Counted from the stretch's first letter, positions 6,927 through 14,401 are shown. The stretch is DNA of 15,409 nt from Planctomycetaceae bacterium (GCA_027000105.1 JALTOP010000276.1:1-15409), one strand, 5' to 3'. The notes: generated from the sequence alone by a model not told the origin. Numbers and translations are program-made.

Positions 6927-7613
6927 TTATGAACCACTAGGCAGGTTGCCGAAGTCGGGACGCAAATTATTCGGTCTGGGAGCATAATCGTCGTCCCTAT
7001 CGCGATCGTAACCGCGAGCATTTCGTGGTTTGACCCCCACATCGTGCATCAAATGATGAATGACCGATTCCATATCTTCCAGTAATTCATCTTTTTTGGA
7101 AAGATGCCCGTGGTGGTGATGGTGTCCACGGTTGGGACGCCAATGCGCCACTTCATTTTCGACGTGATGGAACAGGTTGTCGAGTCTGTCAACTTCCTTG
7201 GCAATTTCATCCCGATGACCGTGATGTTCCTCTTCGTGGATGTATTTGGCGATTTCGAGAATTTCGTACGCTTCCCGGTATGTTTCATCGAAGTCCGGGT
7301 TTCTGTCGTAGTTGTAATAAATTTCCAGACAGAAACTGTTTGCCAGCGATTCGAGTCGACTGGCAAGTTCGTCGACATGCGAGAACCCGCCGTATTCAAC
7401 TCTGACGTCGCGCCCGCCAGCATTGTAGTAGTAACCGTTGTTGTGACAGTAGTATGTTCCGCCGCGATTATTGTTACCACGAACGACATACCGAGACCCG
7501 GCCCGTGGTTGATAGTGGCGTGAGCCGTGATGATGCTGTGCCTGAACCGCATTGCCTGCGAGCAACACGACTGCTGTAGACAAGGCACATCCCAGAATCG
7601 ATCGATGCTTCAT
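6927..7613 (-). CDS. secreted His-rich helical protein of unknown function
   Basis: The first 25 residues form a Sec signal peptide (basic start, hydrophobic core, cleavage after VQA), so the 203-residue mature protein should be outside the cytoplasm. It has three zones. Residues 26-66 are rich in His, Tyr, Gly, Asn and Arg. Residues 77-192 are predicted to be helical, with amphipathic segments such as DELASRLESLANSFCLEIYY (81-100) and ETYREAYEILEIAKYIHEEE (110-129). This zone includes a run of five His (164-168) and the paired-His segments EEHHGH, LFHHVE and VIHHLMH. The acidic and Pro/Asn-rich tail starts near 193. About 23 of 228 residues are His, suggesting metal binding. Cys56 and Cys95 could form a disulfide. 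An AGGA site 8 bases upstream supports the ATG at 7613. The helical zone resembles secreted hypothetical proteins of planctomycetes, but I cannot assign a function. Confidence 0.86.
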   Translation of the reverse strand: MKHRSILGCALSTAVVLLAGNAVQAQHHHGSRHYQPRAGSRYVVRGNNNRGGTYYCHNNGYYYNAGGRDVRVEYGGFSHVDELASRLESLANSFCLEIYYNYDRNPDFDETYREAYEILEIAKYIHEEEHHGHRDEIAKEVDRLDNLFHHVENEVAHWRPNRGHHHHHGHLSKKDELLEDMESVIHHLMHDVGVKPRNARGYDRDRDDDYAPRPNNLRPDFGNLPSGS

Positions 7614-7717
7614 GACAAATTCCTGCCTGTTCTAAAAGGGTGAAAGTGAAAGGGTGACAATCCAGCACATCTGTAAAGGGTATCAGTATCAGGTTGAAAT
7701 CCGGAAGACAATGAAAA

Positions 7718-7757
7718 AGCCACCGTTTTTTGTTGTCCCTGTTCAAAAACGGTGGCT
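7718..7757 (-). terminator. strong intrinsic terminator of the small Tyr/Asn/Gly/His-rich protein gene
   Basis: AGCCACCGTTTTT (7718-7730) and AAAAACGGTGGCT (7745-7757) form a perfect 13-base stem with a 14-base loop. Reading the minus strand, the stem ends in GGTGGCT and is followed by TTTTTC. It lies 20 bases after the stop at 7778. This isolates the small gene from the His-rich gene downstream. Confidence 0.88.
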
Positions 7758-7777
7758 GTGTAGAATTCCCGACTTCT

Positions 7778-8152
7778 CTAGAAATCGTAGTGCCCGCTGC
7801 GATGGAAGTCCGTGTGTCCAGGCACTACTTCGAGATGATTACCGTGCTGCTGCAGAGAAGGTCCGTGGTAATCGAAATTACTCGTATTATGGTAAACTGG
7901 AGTGTTGCGATAGAGGTTATGACTACCGTATCCTGTAGTGTGACCACCGTATCTTGTAGTAATGTAACCAGCTCTCCAGCTGTAGCGATTTTGGTTCTGA
8001 TAGGTGCTATGGCCGCGATTGAAACCATATCCGTTCTGATTGCCATAACGAGAATTATGGTGGCTGGCGTATTTGTTCCCCGCCTCTACCTGTGTTGCCC
8101 CGACCATAACCATTCCCCAAACAGCCGCTGTGCAGATGACGAAATTTCTCAT
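7778..8152 (-). CDS. small secreted Tyr/Gly/Asn/His-rich protein of unknown function
   Basis: This 124-residue protein begins with a signal peptide (cleavage likely after VEA, residue 24). The mature 100 residues are low-complexity, dominated by Tyr, Gly, Asn, His, Arg, Ser and Thr, with no cysteine and almost no hydrophobic core. A seven-residue unit is duplicated in tandem, TTRYGGH (65-71) then TTGYGSH (72-78). A GGAG site 8 bases upstream supports the ATG at 8152, and a strong terminator follows the stop, so it is probably its own transcript. An overlapping plus-strand frame (7730-8197) is rejected because it lacks these signals. It shares composition and location with the His-rich gene at 6927-7613, but I see no convincing alignment between them. 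A surface, matrix or metal-binding role is possible but is only inference from composition. Confidence 0.76.
   Translation of the reverse strand: MRNFVICTAAVWGMVMVGATQVEAGNKYASHHNSRYGNQNGYGFNRGHSTYQNQNRYSWRAGYITTRYGGHTTGYGSHNLYRNTPVYHNTSNFDYHGPSLQQHGNHLEVVPGHTDFHRSGHYDF
7919..7960 (-). repeat. 21-base tandem duplication inside the small secreted protein gene
   Basis: Bases 7921-7939 and 7942-7960 match at 17 of 19 positions with a 21-base period. In the coding frame this gives the two heptads TTRYGGH and TTGYGSH. It looks like a recent in-frame duplication. Confidence 0.8.
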
Positions 8153-8323
8153 TTTGTTTCTCCGTTATTGTTAAGAGTGTTGTTTGTGTCGAATTGAGTT
8201 ATTCACTCGCCACTTTGCCAAGCGGAAAAGATTACAACGACGGGACACAGAAACGGCAATAATTACAAAATTTCCTTTATCTTCGCTGTAAAGGCTGCTA
8301 TTTCTGCAGTTGCGTGGGGGATT

Positions 8324-8353
8324 TTGTGTTCCATTCAATGTAAAAACGATAAT
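8324..8353 (+). promoter_or_regulatory. possible rlmN promoter
   Basis: GATAAT at 8348-8353 differs from the -10 consensus in one base. TTGTGT at 8324-8329, 18 bases upstream, matches half of the -35 consensus. Transcription would start near 8360, about 40 bases before the rlmN start. It lies in the 245-base divergent spacer between rlmN and the small secreted gene. Confidence 0.35.
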
Positions 8354-8397
8354 TTTTCGAGAAATAGAGGGGAACAAACTCGAAAAGAGATCGCGAA

Positions 8398-9555
8398 TTG
8401 CCTGTAATGCGAGAGTTTTTCCTGCTTTTGCGGATAACCAATTTCATGTTGAATGATAAAGAATTCCCAATTCTGGATGCTGCGAAATCGAAACTGCCCG
8501 CAGTCTTCTCGCTATCGCTTTCTGAATTGGAGCAATGGTGTCTGGAACATGGAATAAAGAGATATCGCGCGGGGCAAATCTATCGCTGGTTGTATCCGAT
8601 GCGTGCCCGATCGTGGGACGAGATGACCGATTTGCCGTTGGAATTGCGGGAAAAGCTCGCCGCTTCTTTTTCGTTTTTCGTCAGCGAAGTGGAATCACAC
8701 CAAATTGCCAGCGACCGGACCGAAAAACTGTTGCTGAAACTGCACGACCGTGAATTTGTGGAATGTGTGGTGATGCGGGAACCGAATCGCACGACCATTT
8801 GCATCAGTACGCAAGTCGGCTGTGCGATGGGGTGTGTTTTTTGTGCCAGCGGATTGGCAGGACTGACCCGGAATTTGACAACCGCTGAAATCCTCGAACA
8901 GATTACCCGGTTGGATCGCCTGCTCGATGAACAGGAAAAAATTACCAATATTGTCGTGATGGGAATTGGCGAACCGCTTGCCAATCTGGCGAATCTGCTT
9001 CCTGCACTGGAACGATTGCACGATGGAAAGACATTCAACTTTGGCAGCAGACGCATTACGATTTCCACGGTTGGCCTGCCGGAGAAGATCAGAGAGTTGG
9101 CCCGTATCGGAAAACGATACAGCCTGGCCGTTTCTCTGCATGCACCTAACGACAAGCTGCGAACAGAAATTGTGCCCGTCAACAGGAACATCGGCATCCG
9201 GGAAATTCTGGAGGCGACCGAGTATTATTTTGAGCAGACAGGCAGACGGGTGACTTATGAATATGTATTGTTGAGCGGCATCAACGATTCCCCGGCAGAA
9301 GCGAAGCAGTTGGCGAGTTTGTTGAGAAATCGTCATGCGCATGTGAACCTGATTCCGATGAATGCGATCTCTCTTTTGGATATCGGCGGTTCCTCACCTG
9401 AGACGGCTCGAACATTCTCGCATATTCTGAATGAAGCGGGAGTTGTCACCACGATTCGTAAAAGAAAGGGAGCCGATATCGATGCAGCCTGTGGGCAACT
9501 TCGCTTACCCAAAATTCATGAACAGGGAAAAAGATCGTGCAGAAGCAGCGGTTGA
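8398..9555 (+). CDS. rlmN: dual-specificity 23S rRNA (A2503-C2)/tRNA (A37-C2) methyltransferase RlmN
   Basis: RlmN is a cytoplasmic radical-SAM enzyme that methylates C2 of A2503 in 23S rRNA and A37 in some tRNAs. The iron-sulfur cluster motif is CAMGCVFC (Cys142, Cys146, Cys149). The two cysteines needed for catalysis in the E. coli enzyme (Cys118 and Cys355) correspond to Cys135 in TTICISTQVGC and Cys365 in GADIDAACGQL. Other hallmarks are VVMGIGEPLAN (186-196), RRITISTVGL (218-227), LAVSLHAPNDKLR (243-255) and YEYVLLSGINDS (287-298). The 385-residue length is normal. The start is uncertain. TTG at 8398 has AGAGA 7 bases upstream; ATG at 8407 or at 8446 would shorten the poorly conserved N-terminus by 3 or 16 residues. 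trpB follows after a spacer of about 225 bases, with no functional link. Confidence 0.97.
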   Translation: MPVMREFFLLLRITNFMLNDKEFPILDAAKSKLPAVFSLSLSELEQWCLEHGIKRYRAGQIYRWLYPMRARSWDEMTDLPLELREKLAASFSFFVSEVESHQIASDRTEKLLLKLHDREFVECVVMREPNRTTICISTQVGCAMGCVFCASGLAGLTRNLTTAEILEQITRLDRLLDEQEKITNIVVMGIGEPLANLANLLPALERLHDGKTFNFGSRRITISTVGLPEKIRELARIGKRYSLAVSLHAPNDKLRTEIVPVNRNIGIREILEATEYYFEQTGRRVTYEYVLLSGINDSPAEAKQLASLLRNRHAHVNLIPMNAISLLDIGGSSPETARTFSHILNEAGVVTTIRKRKGADIDAACGQLRLPKIHEQGKRSCRSSG

Positions 9556-9659
9556 TGCGTATCGTGTTGGGCAGTACACATGGGGTAAACGCCGAGTACG
9601 TTCGACATCAATTCGGAAGTTTGTCTGTTGTATGCATCGCGGCGGGTTTCTGTTGAGTG

Positions 9660-9665
9660 TATAAT
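9660..9665 (+). promoter_or_regulatory. perfect TATAAT upstream of trpB
   Basis: A consensus -10 hexamer lies 115 bases before the chosen trpB start. No acceptable -35 is found 16-18 bases upstream (TCGCGG at the 17-base position) and there is no extended -10 TG in place. If used, transcription would begin near 9672, just before the tandem repeat at 9676-9695. Confidence 0.35.
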
Positions 9666-9675
9666 TGGCAGACGG

Positions 9676-9695
9676 GCTGATTAAAGCTGATTAAA
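9676..9695 (+). repeat. perfect 10-base tandem repeat in the trpB leader
   Basis: GCTGATTAAA occurs twice without a gap (9676-9685 and 9686-9695). It lies 11 bases downstream of the TATAAT hexamer, where a regulator could bind, but no known operator is recognised. Confidence 0.8.
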
Positions 9696-9780
9696 TTTGC
9701 CCAAATATCAGGCGGGATGCAATTCAACAGATGCTGCAGCACGATGCACCCTGCTGTTTGAAGCGATGGAAATAATGAAG

Positions 9781-11013
9781 ATGACAGAAACTGGAACTGG
9801 AAACGTGGCGACATCTGTAACAAAAAATGTGCCTGATGAGCAGGGGCGATTCGGTTCGTACGGCAGGCGGTTTGTCCCGGAAACATTGATGTACGCTTTG
9901 GACGAACTGGATACGGAGTACGAAAAAGCCCGCAAGGATCCCGAATTTCAATGGGAGTTGGGCGAACTGCTACGCACTTACGTCGGCAGAGCCAGTCCCC
10001 TCTATTATGCGAAGCGACTCACCGAGTATTGCGGCGGGGCGAAAATTTATTTGAAGCGGGAAGACCTCAATCATACCGGGGCACACAAAATCAATAATAC
10101 GATTGGGCAGGCACTGTTGACGAAACGGATGGGCAAACCTCGCGTGATTGCAGAAACCGGTGCCGGCCAGCACGGCGTAGCAACGGCGACTGCGTGTGCC
10201 AGATTCGGGCTTCCCTGTGTCGTTTACATGGGGGAAGAAGATATCCGCAGACAAGCCCTGAATGTATTCAAAATGAAGGCGATGGGAGCGGAAGTCCGGC
10301 CCGTCACTTCCGGTTCGCGGACATTGCGAGACGCCGTCAACGAAGCGTTTCGCGACTGGATGGGTTCGGTTGCGAATACGCATTACATTTTGGGATCGGT
10401 CGTCGGGCCACATCCGTTCCCGAAAATTGTGCGTGATTTTCAGTCTGTCATCGGAGAGGAAACGCGACAGCAATCACTGGAAGAAATCGGAAAGTTGCCA
10501 GACGAGGTGATTGCCTGTGTTGGCGGTGGTTCCAATGCGGCCGGGATGTTTTATCCGTTTATCGAAGATGAAACGGTTGCGCTCACCGGAGTTGAAGCAG
10601 GTGGACGCGGGCCGAAGCCGGGGGATCACGCCAGCCCGTTGACTTACGGACAGCCGGGCGTTTTGCACGGTTCGTTCAGTTATGTGATGCAGGATGACGA
10701 CGGTCAGACGCTCAATGTGCATTCGATTTCAGCCGGGTTGGATTATCCGGGAGTTGGCCCCGAACATAGTTATTGGAAAGATACTGGCCGCGTCAAATAT
10801 ACGTCTGTTGAAGATGCGGACGCACTCGAAGCGTTTCAGTTGACCGCAAAGCTGGAAGGAATTCTGCCTGCGATCGAAAGCTCTCATGCGTTGGCACAGG
10901 TCATCAAGACGGCCAAAGATCGCAGCCCTGAAGATATTGTCGTCATCTGCCTTTCCGGTCGTGGCGATAAAGACGTGAACGAGGTCGCCTTGCTGCTCGG
11001 GCAGGAAATATGA
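9781..11013 (+). CDS. trpB: tryptophan synthase beta chain
   Basis: TrpB is the PLP-dependent subunit that joins indole and L-serine to give L-tryptophan, working as an alpha2beta2 complex with TrpA. The 410 residues fit the family. The start region has GRFGSYGRRFVPETLM (22-37). The PLP lysine is Lys103 in NHTGAHKINN (97-106). The catalytic glutamate is Glu125 in AETGAGQHG (124-132). The phosphate-binding loop is GGGSNAAG (248-255). VEAGGRGPKPGDH (271-283) and VLHGSFSYVMQDDDGQ (294-309) are also conserved, and LSGRGDKDV (391-399) ends the fold. The start is the least certain part. ATG at 9781 has GGAA 9 bases upstream, while ATGs at 9766 and 9775 have badly spaced sites. trpA follows, but only after 220 bases, whereas these genes usually touch or overlap. 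Confidence 0.98.
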   Translation: MTETGTGNVATSVTKNVPDEQGRFGSYGRRFVPETLMYALDELDTEYEKARKDPEFQWELGELLRTYVGRASPLYYAKRLTEYCGGAKIYLKREDLNHTGAHKINNTIGQALLTKRMGKPRVIAETGAGQHGVATATACARFGLPCVVYMGEEDIRRQALNVFKMKAMGAEVRPVTSGSRTLRDAVNEAFRDWMGSVANTHYILGSVVGPHPFPKIVRDFQSVIGEETRQQSLEEIGKLPDEVIACVGGGSNAAGMFYPFIEDETVALTGVEAGGRGPKPGDHASPLTYGQPGVLHGSFSYVMQDDDGQTLNVHSISAGLDYPGVGPEHSYWKDTGRVKYTSVEDADALEAFQLTAKLEGILPAIESSHALAQVIKTAKDRSPEDIVVICLSGRGDKDVNEVALLLGQEI

Positions 11014-11084
11014 ATGATGCAGAGACCGCTACGCGAATCAGCACAGCGGTTGACTGATTGCGGAAGACCGGTTGCGGAAATGGT

Positions 11085-11108
11085 CGGTCCGGCGGGCCGT
11101 ACGCTTTT
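11085..11108 (+). terminator. short GC hairpin followed by T-run after trpB
   Basis: CGGTCC (11085-11090) pairs with GGGCCG (11094-11099), including one G-T pair, around a 3-base loop, and TTTTT follows six bases later (11104-11108). The stem is short and the T-run is displaced, so it is at best a leaky terminator or attenuator between trpB and trpA. Confidence 0.3.
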
Positions 11109-11113
11109 TGTAC

Positions 11114-11140
11114 TACGAACGGTTAACAATTACGAACGGT
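11114..11140 (+). repeat. direct repeat TACGAACGGT in the trpB-trpA spacer
   Basis: The ten bases TACGAACGGT occur at 11114-11123 and again at 11131-11140, a 17-base period. The sequence between them is TAACAAT. The arrangement resembles a two-site operator, but no regulator can be named. Confidence 0.5.
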
Positions 11141-11233
11141 GTGAGAACTTTTGAAAATCTCATTTTGTTGACGGCGATCAGAATAGACCAGCCGTGCCGG
11201 GAAACATGACTTCTTGGATGAACGATACCGAAG

Positions 11234-12055
11234 ATGACAACAAATACGATATCAAGAATTGGGCAGGTGTTCCAAACATTACAAGCGGGAAATAAATTGG
11301 CGTTCATGCCTTTTGTGACCGCGGGCGATCCCGATCTTCCGGGAACGGAGCGGCTGCTGGAAACGCTGGCCAATTCGGGAGCCGATCTGATTGAACTCGG
11401 TTTCCCGTACAGCGACCCGGTTGCAGATGGCCCGGTCATTCAGGCTTCCTACACGCGGGCATTGAACCAACAGGTAAGCGTTCACGATATTTTTTCGATG
11501 ATGGAGAAACTCGATCACGAATCGCTTCCTCCGATTGTGGCGATGGTTTCCTATGCGATCATCTATCGATTCGGTATCGGGAAGTTTGTCGAGCAGGCCA
11601 GTCAGGCCGGCTTTTCGGGGTTCATCGTTCCCGATCTCCCGACGAACGAAGCGACCGAACTGCTCCCGGCGATGCAGAAAGAAGGACTTGATCTGATCCA
11701 ACTGTTGGCCCCGACAACAACACACGAGCGGGCAACGAGTATCGTCGAAAATTCGACCGGGTTCATTTATTGCATCGCCGTGGCTGGCATTACCGGCGTG
11801 CGGGAAAAAGTGGCGGAAGAATTGATCGAACAGCTTCGCTGGCTCAAAACGCAAACAAAAACGCCTTTGGCGGTTGGCTTTGGAATTTCAAAGCCGGAAC
11901 ATGTCCAGCCGTTACGGGAAGTGGCCGATGGTATCATTGTCGGCTCCGCTTTGGTCAACTATTTACAGCAGGTAGCGGATAAGGAGTTAACATTCGACGC
12001 CGCATTAAAACAGATCGCAGATTTCACACAGCAGATGAGCAACGCCGCCCACTGA
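11234..12055 (+). CDS. trpA: tryptophan synthase alpha chain
   Basis: TrpA cleaves indole-3-glycerol phosphate to indole and glyceraldehyde-3-phosphate and channels indole to TrpB. The 273-residue TIM barrel is complete. MPFVTAGDPD (25-34) opens the fold. IELGFPYSDPVADGP (53-67) carries the catalytic Glu54 and Asp65, matching Glu49 and Asp60 of the Salmonella enzyme. FIVPDLP (130-136) lies in the communication loop region. YCIAVAGITGVRE (179-191) is the flexible loop 6 with its essential Thr. The phosphate-binding loops are AVGFGIS (213-219) and GIIVGSAL (233-240). ATG at 11234 is the first possible start, because an in-frame TGA lies 12 bases upstream; no good ribosome site precedes it. Separation from trpB by 220 bases suggests extra regulation or a separate transcript. 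Confidence 0.98.
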   Translation: MTTNTISRIGQVFQTLQAGNKLAFMPFVTAGDPDLPGTERLLETLANSGADLIELGFPYSDPVADGPVIQASYTRALNQQVSVHDIFSMMEKLDHESLPPIVAMVSYAIIYRFGIGKFVEQASQAGFSGFIVPDLPTNEATELLPAMQKEGLDLIQLLAPTTTHERATSIVENSTGFIYCIAVAGITGVREKVAEELIEQLRWLKTQTKTPLAVGFGISKPEHVQPLREVADGIIVGSALVNYLQQVADKELTFDAALKQIADFTQQMSNAAH

Positions 12056-12075
12056 ATAAAGGAAATATTGCCGTA

Positions 12076-12100
12076 GTGTCCGCCCACCTTTGAGGCACAC
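12076..12100 (+). terminator. weak hairpin after trpA
   Basis: GTGT (12076-12079) and GCC (12082-12084) can pair with GGC and ACAC (12094-12100), with a two-base bulge and a 9-base loop, followed by TTGCTTT. It begins 20 bases after the trpA stop, in the gap between converging genes. The stem is weak. Confidence 0.25.
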
Positions 12101-12223
12101 TTGCTTTGATGCCTGATCCCTTTCCGGTTGCAAGCAGCATAGAACCGCAACGTCTTGGGGGATAGGTAATGCAAAAATGTTAAACGACGTTCAACCTCAA
12201 TTCGGATGTTCGCCAATAGCAGA

Positions 12224-14401
12224 TTACTGGACGAGTCGACTATCCGGCCTGCGGATAATTTCTTCGAAAATTTCCGTCAGACGCTGTTCGTAATCGGTCG
12301 GGTTGCCTGAACCGCGTGGGCTTTTCCCATTTTTGTCTGTCAAAGACATGCGGGCCAGTCGATCCATGAAATCGTAATCGGTTCCCAGTCCCATACCAAC
12401 GGGGTACAGGTTGCCGTCGTCATCACCAGCGAATTGATCCGACTGCATCAAAACAGAATCGAGCCAATAGTATCCGCCGCCATAATATTCGTCGCTCGGG
12501 TGGTCGGCCATGTACTGATCGATTTCCGCATTGGTTGATTGATACGCATTGGGAACGCCATCCGTCAACAACACGACGACTTTACTGGTAAATTCTCTAC
12601 CCTGTCCACCTTGGCTGACCGGCTTGATGTGATCACGCGCCAGGACGATTCCGGTTTCCATCGCGGTCGTTGTTCCGATATCGCTAGTCGCTTGCAAGGT
12701 CGTACAGGCCTGCATCGCCGCATCGAAATCACCAGTCAACGGGAGAACAAGTTTCGGTTTGTGGTATTTGTCGTATCCGTCATAGGTAACAATCGAAACC
12801 CGATCACCGGAACCGACTGCCAAACCTGAATTCATCTCCTTAACAACCTGGATAGCCGCAATCAAAGAGCGTCTGACCGCATGCATCGGCTGCGTACGGG
12901 GCGGAAAATTAAACGTGCCGCCCGCGGTTGCTTCGGAATGATACGGACAATATGGACTGAGAACCGAAATAGGCACCTTGCCCGGCAATGCTACATTCGC
13001 ATTCTTCGAGTTGCTCTGTTCCGGCGAACGATCCCGTCCCCAATCGAGCATGAATTGGACATAGGTAATGTACCCGATTTTATTCCGCCAATTTCTTGAC
13101 AGGCTTGATTTGGCTTTAGGGAACGTGTATCTGTTTGGATTGTTGAACTTGTAGATTCGATCTCCATCCTGTGAAGGAGGAAGATAGACTTTTTTCTCGG
13201 AACCGTTTCGCGGAACCCCAACACCCGCGGGTGCTGCAGCTTGCATGGTAAACAGGTGCGAGGGCTGCATCTGTGAAAAGTTGCTCCACCAGCGTATCCC
13301 ATTTTCGATCGATGAACCAACAACGCTTCTCTGGCCGTTACCGTTCAAGAAGTGAAACGGCTTGTACTGTCCAACCGGCGGTTTTGGTGGCTTGGGGGGT
13401 TTGGGGCCGCCTCCGCCGCCTCCTCCACCACTGCTACCTCCTCCTCCGCCCCCTTTGGGCGGTTTCTTTTTCTTTTTGCCAACGTAGGTTCGATACATAA
13501 TGTAGTCGATGTATTTGGACCAGTAATTATAGTTACTGGAGGAGTTTGGTGTTGGCTTGGCTTTTGGCATTTTGACGGCGATTTGCTTATCGATAATCCA
13601 TTTATACGCCTTCATTTTCCTTGTTTTCTCGCTATCACTATTTTTGATGCGGTACTTCGACGGGATCGAGCTTGCCGTCAGCGGCCCGTTATCCTTGGTC
13701 ATCTCCGCATAGGCATACTTGTCTGATCTGACTCCCAACGGGGCCCCCAGATATTCGTAAGTTCCCGGATAGCTTCCGTAACCAAGATCACTGAAAAGAT
13801 CATTCGCCAGGTTGGTCCCTGCGGTTGGATATCCATCCGGTGCAAGCATCTTGTCGAGGGTGACTGTCGCCCAGCACGGTTCGGTGTCGTCATTCATTGA
13901 CCCCGACAGATCGACACAAAAGACGATGTCACGAGGAGACATCATCGCGATGGCTTCCGTTCGGGAAGACATTTTCTGCTGTCCAATCACCGGGCCGAAA
14001 AATGTGGGGTAATCGTACTTTTTTGCAATGACACGAACCGCATTGGCCCCCTTGGTTGCGACAGTGAATGTTTTGGTTGATTCATCAAAAATACCGATTT
14101 CGATATCTGAATCCTGCAGGGTGACGCCACTTCCTCCGACAATGTTCGCAGCGGCCAGGTCTTTGGCCATTTGACGGGCCTGCGCCTGACCATTGCCCAA
14201 TTCCAGAACAGCTCCCAAAGCCGCGGAATCAGCCGTTGATTGCAGCCCGGTTTTCATGACCGTCATGTAGCCCAGATCGATTGTAAACGAAACAAAGGCG
14301 AAAACGATAATGATAACAAACGCGGAAAGAACCAGAATTGCTCCTTTTCGCGTTTCATTCTGCTGCGAGACGGATTGTGAACTCAATGAGAATTTATTCA
14401 T
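12224..14401 (-). CDS. TadG-like protein with an interrupted von Willebrand factor A domain
   Basis: This 725-residue protein looks like the planctomycete TadG-type minor pilin/VWA family. A basic N-terminus and one membrane helix (RKGAILVLSAFVIIIVFAFV, 18-37) precede the Tad segment SFTIDLGYMTVMKTGLQSTA (38-57), so the rest is predicted extracytoplasmic. The VWA fold opens with DIVFCVDLSGSM (158-169), whose Asp164, Ser166 and Ser168 form the DxSxS metal site. The expected next helix appears only at MHAVRRSLIAAIQVVKEM (506-523), about 335 residues later. The fold then continues through DRVSIVTYDGYD (533-544), IGTTTAMETGI (575-585) and VVVLLTDGVPNA (608-619). The insert holds a Lys/Pro/Gly tract at 309-342. 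ATG at 14401 follows a GGGG only 2 bases away; a TTG at 14416 would add five residues. It lies 69 bases after the TadE-like gene and is probably co-transcribed. Confidence 0.9.
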   Translation of the reverse strand: MNKFSLSSQSVSQQNETRKGAILVLSAFVIIIVFAFVSFTIDLGYMTVMKTGLQSTADSAALGAVLELGNGQAQARQMAKDLAAANIVGGSGVTLQDSDIEIGIFDESTKTFTVATKGANAVRVIAKKYDYPTFFGPVIGQQKMSSRTEAIAMMSPRDIVFCVDLSGSMNDDTEPCWATVTLDKMLAPDGYPTAGTNLANDLFSDLGYGSYPGTYEYLGAPLGVRSDKYAYAEMTKDNGPLTASSIPSKYRIKNSDSEKTRKMKAYKWIIDKQIAVKMPKAKPTPNSSSNYNYWSKYIDYIMYRTYVGKKKKKPPKGGGGGGSSGGGGGGGGPKPPKPPKPPVGQYKPFHFLNGNGQRSVVGSSIENGIRWWSNFSQMQPSHLFTMQAAAPAGVGVPRNGSEKKVYLPPSQDGDRIYKFNNPNRYTFPKAKSSLSRNWRNKIGYITYVQFMLDWGRDRSPEQSNSKNANVALPGKVPISVLSPYCPYHSEATAGGTFNFPPRTQPMHAVRRSLIAAIQVVKEMNSGLAVGSGDRVSIVTYDGYDKYHKPKLVLPLTGDFDAAMQACTTLQATSDIGTTTAMETGIVLARDHIKPVSQGGQGREFTSKVVVLLTDGVPNAYQSTNAEIDQYMADHPSDEYYGGGYYWLDSVLMQSDQFAGDDDGNLYPVGMGLGTDYDFMDRLARMSLTDKNGKSPRGSGNPTDYEQRLTEIFEEIIRRPDSRLVQ

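Noticed and set aside
7049..7588. 179-residue minus-strand frame overlapping the His-rich gene
   Set aside because: It is a shifted reading of the same region (Thr-rich product of His/Asn codons) without its own start signals.
7730..8197. 155-residue plus-strand frame opposite the small secreted protein
   Set aside because: The minus-strand gene has a ribosome site, signal peptide and terminator. The plus frame starts with GTG inside the terminator loop and has mirror-like hydrophobic low complexity.
8580..9342. Two long minus-strand frames (205 and 215 residues) inside rlmN
   Set aside because: Antisense to a complete, motif-perfect rlmN; no signals of their own.
9556..9780. Trp leader peptide for attenuation of trpB
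   Set aside because: No short frame with a ribosome site and clustered TGG codons was found between rlmN and trpB.
11279..11854. 191-residue minus-strand frame inside trpA
   Set aside because: Antisense shadow of an unmistakable trpA.
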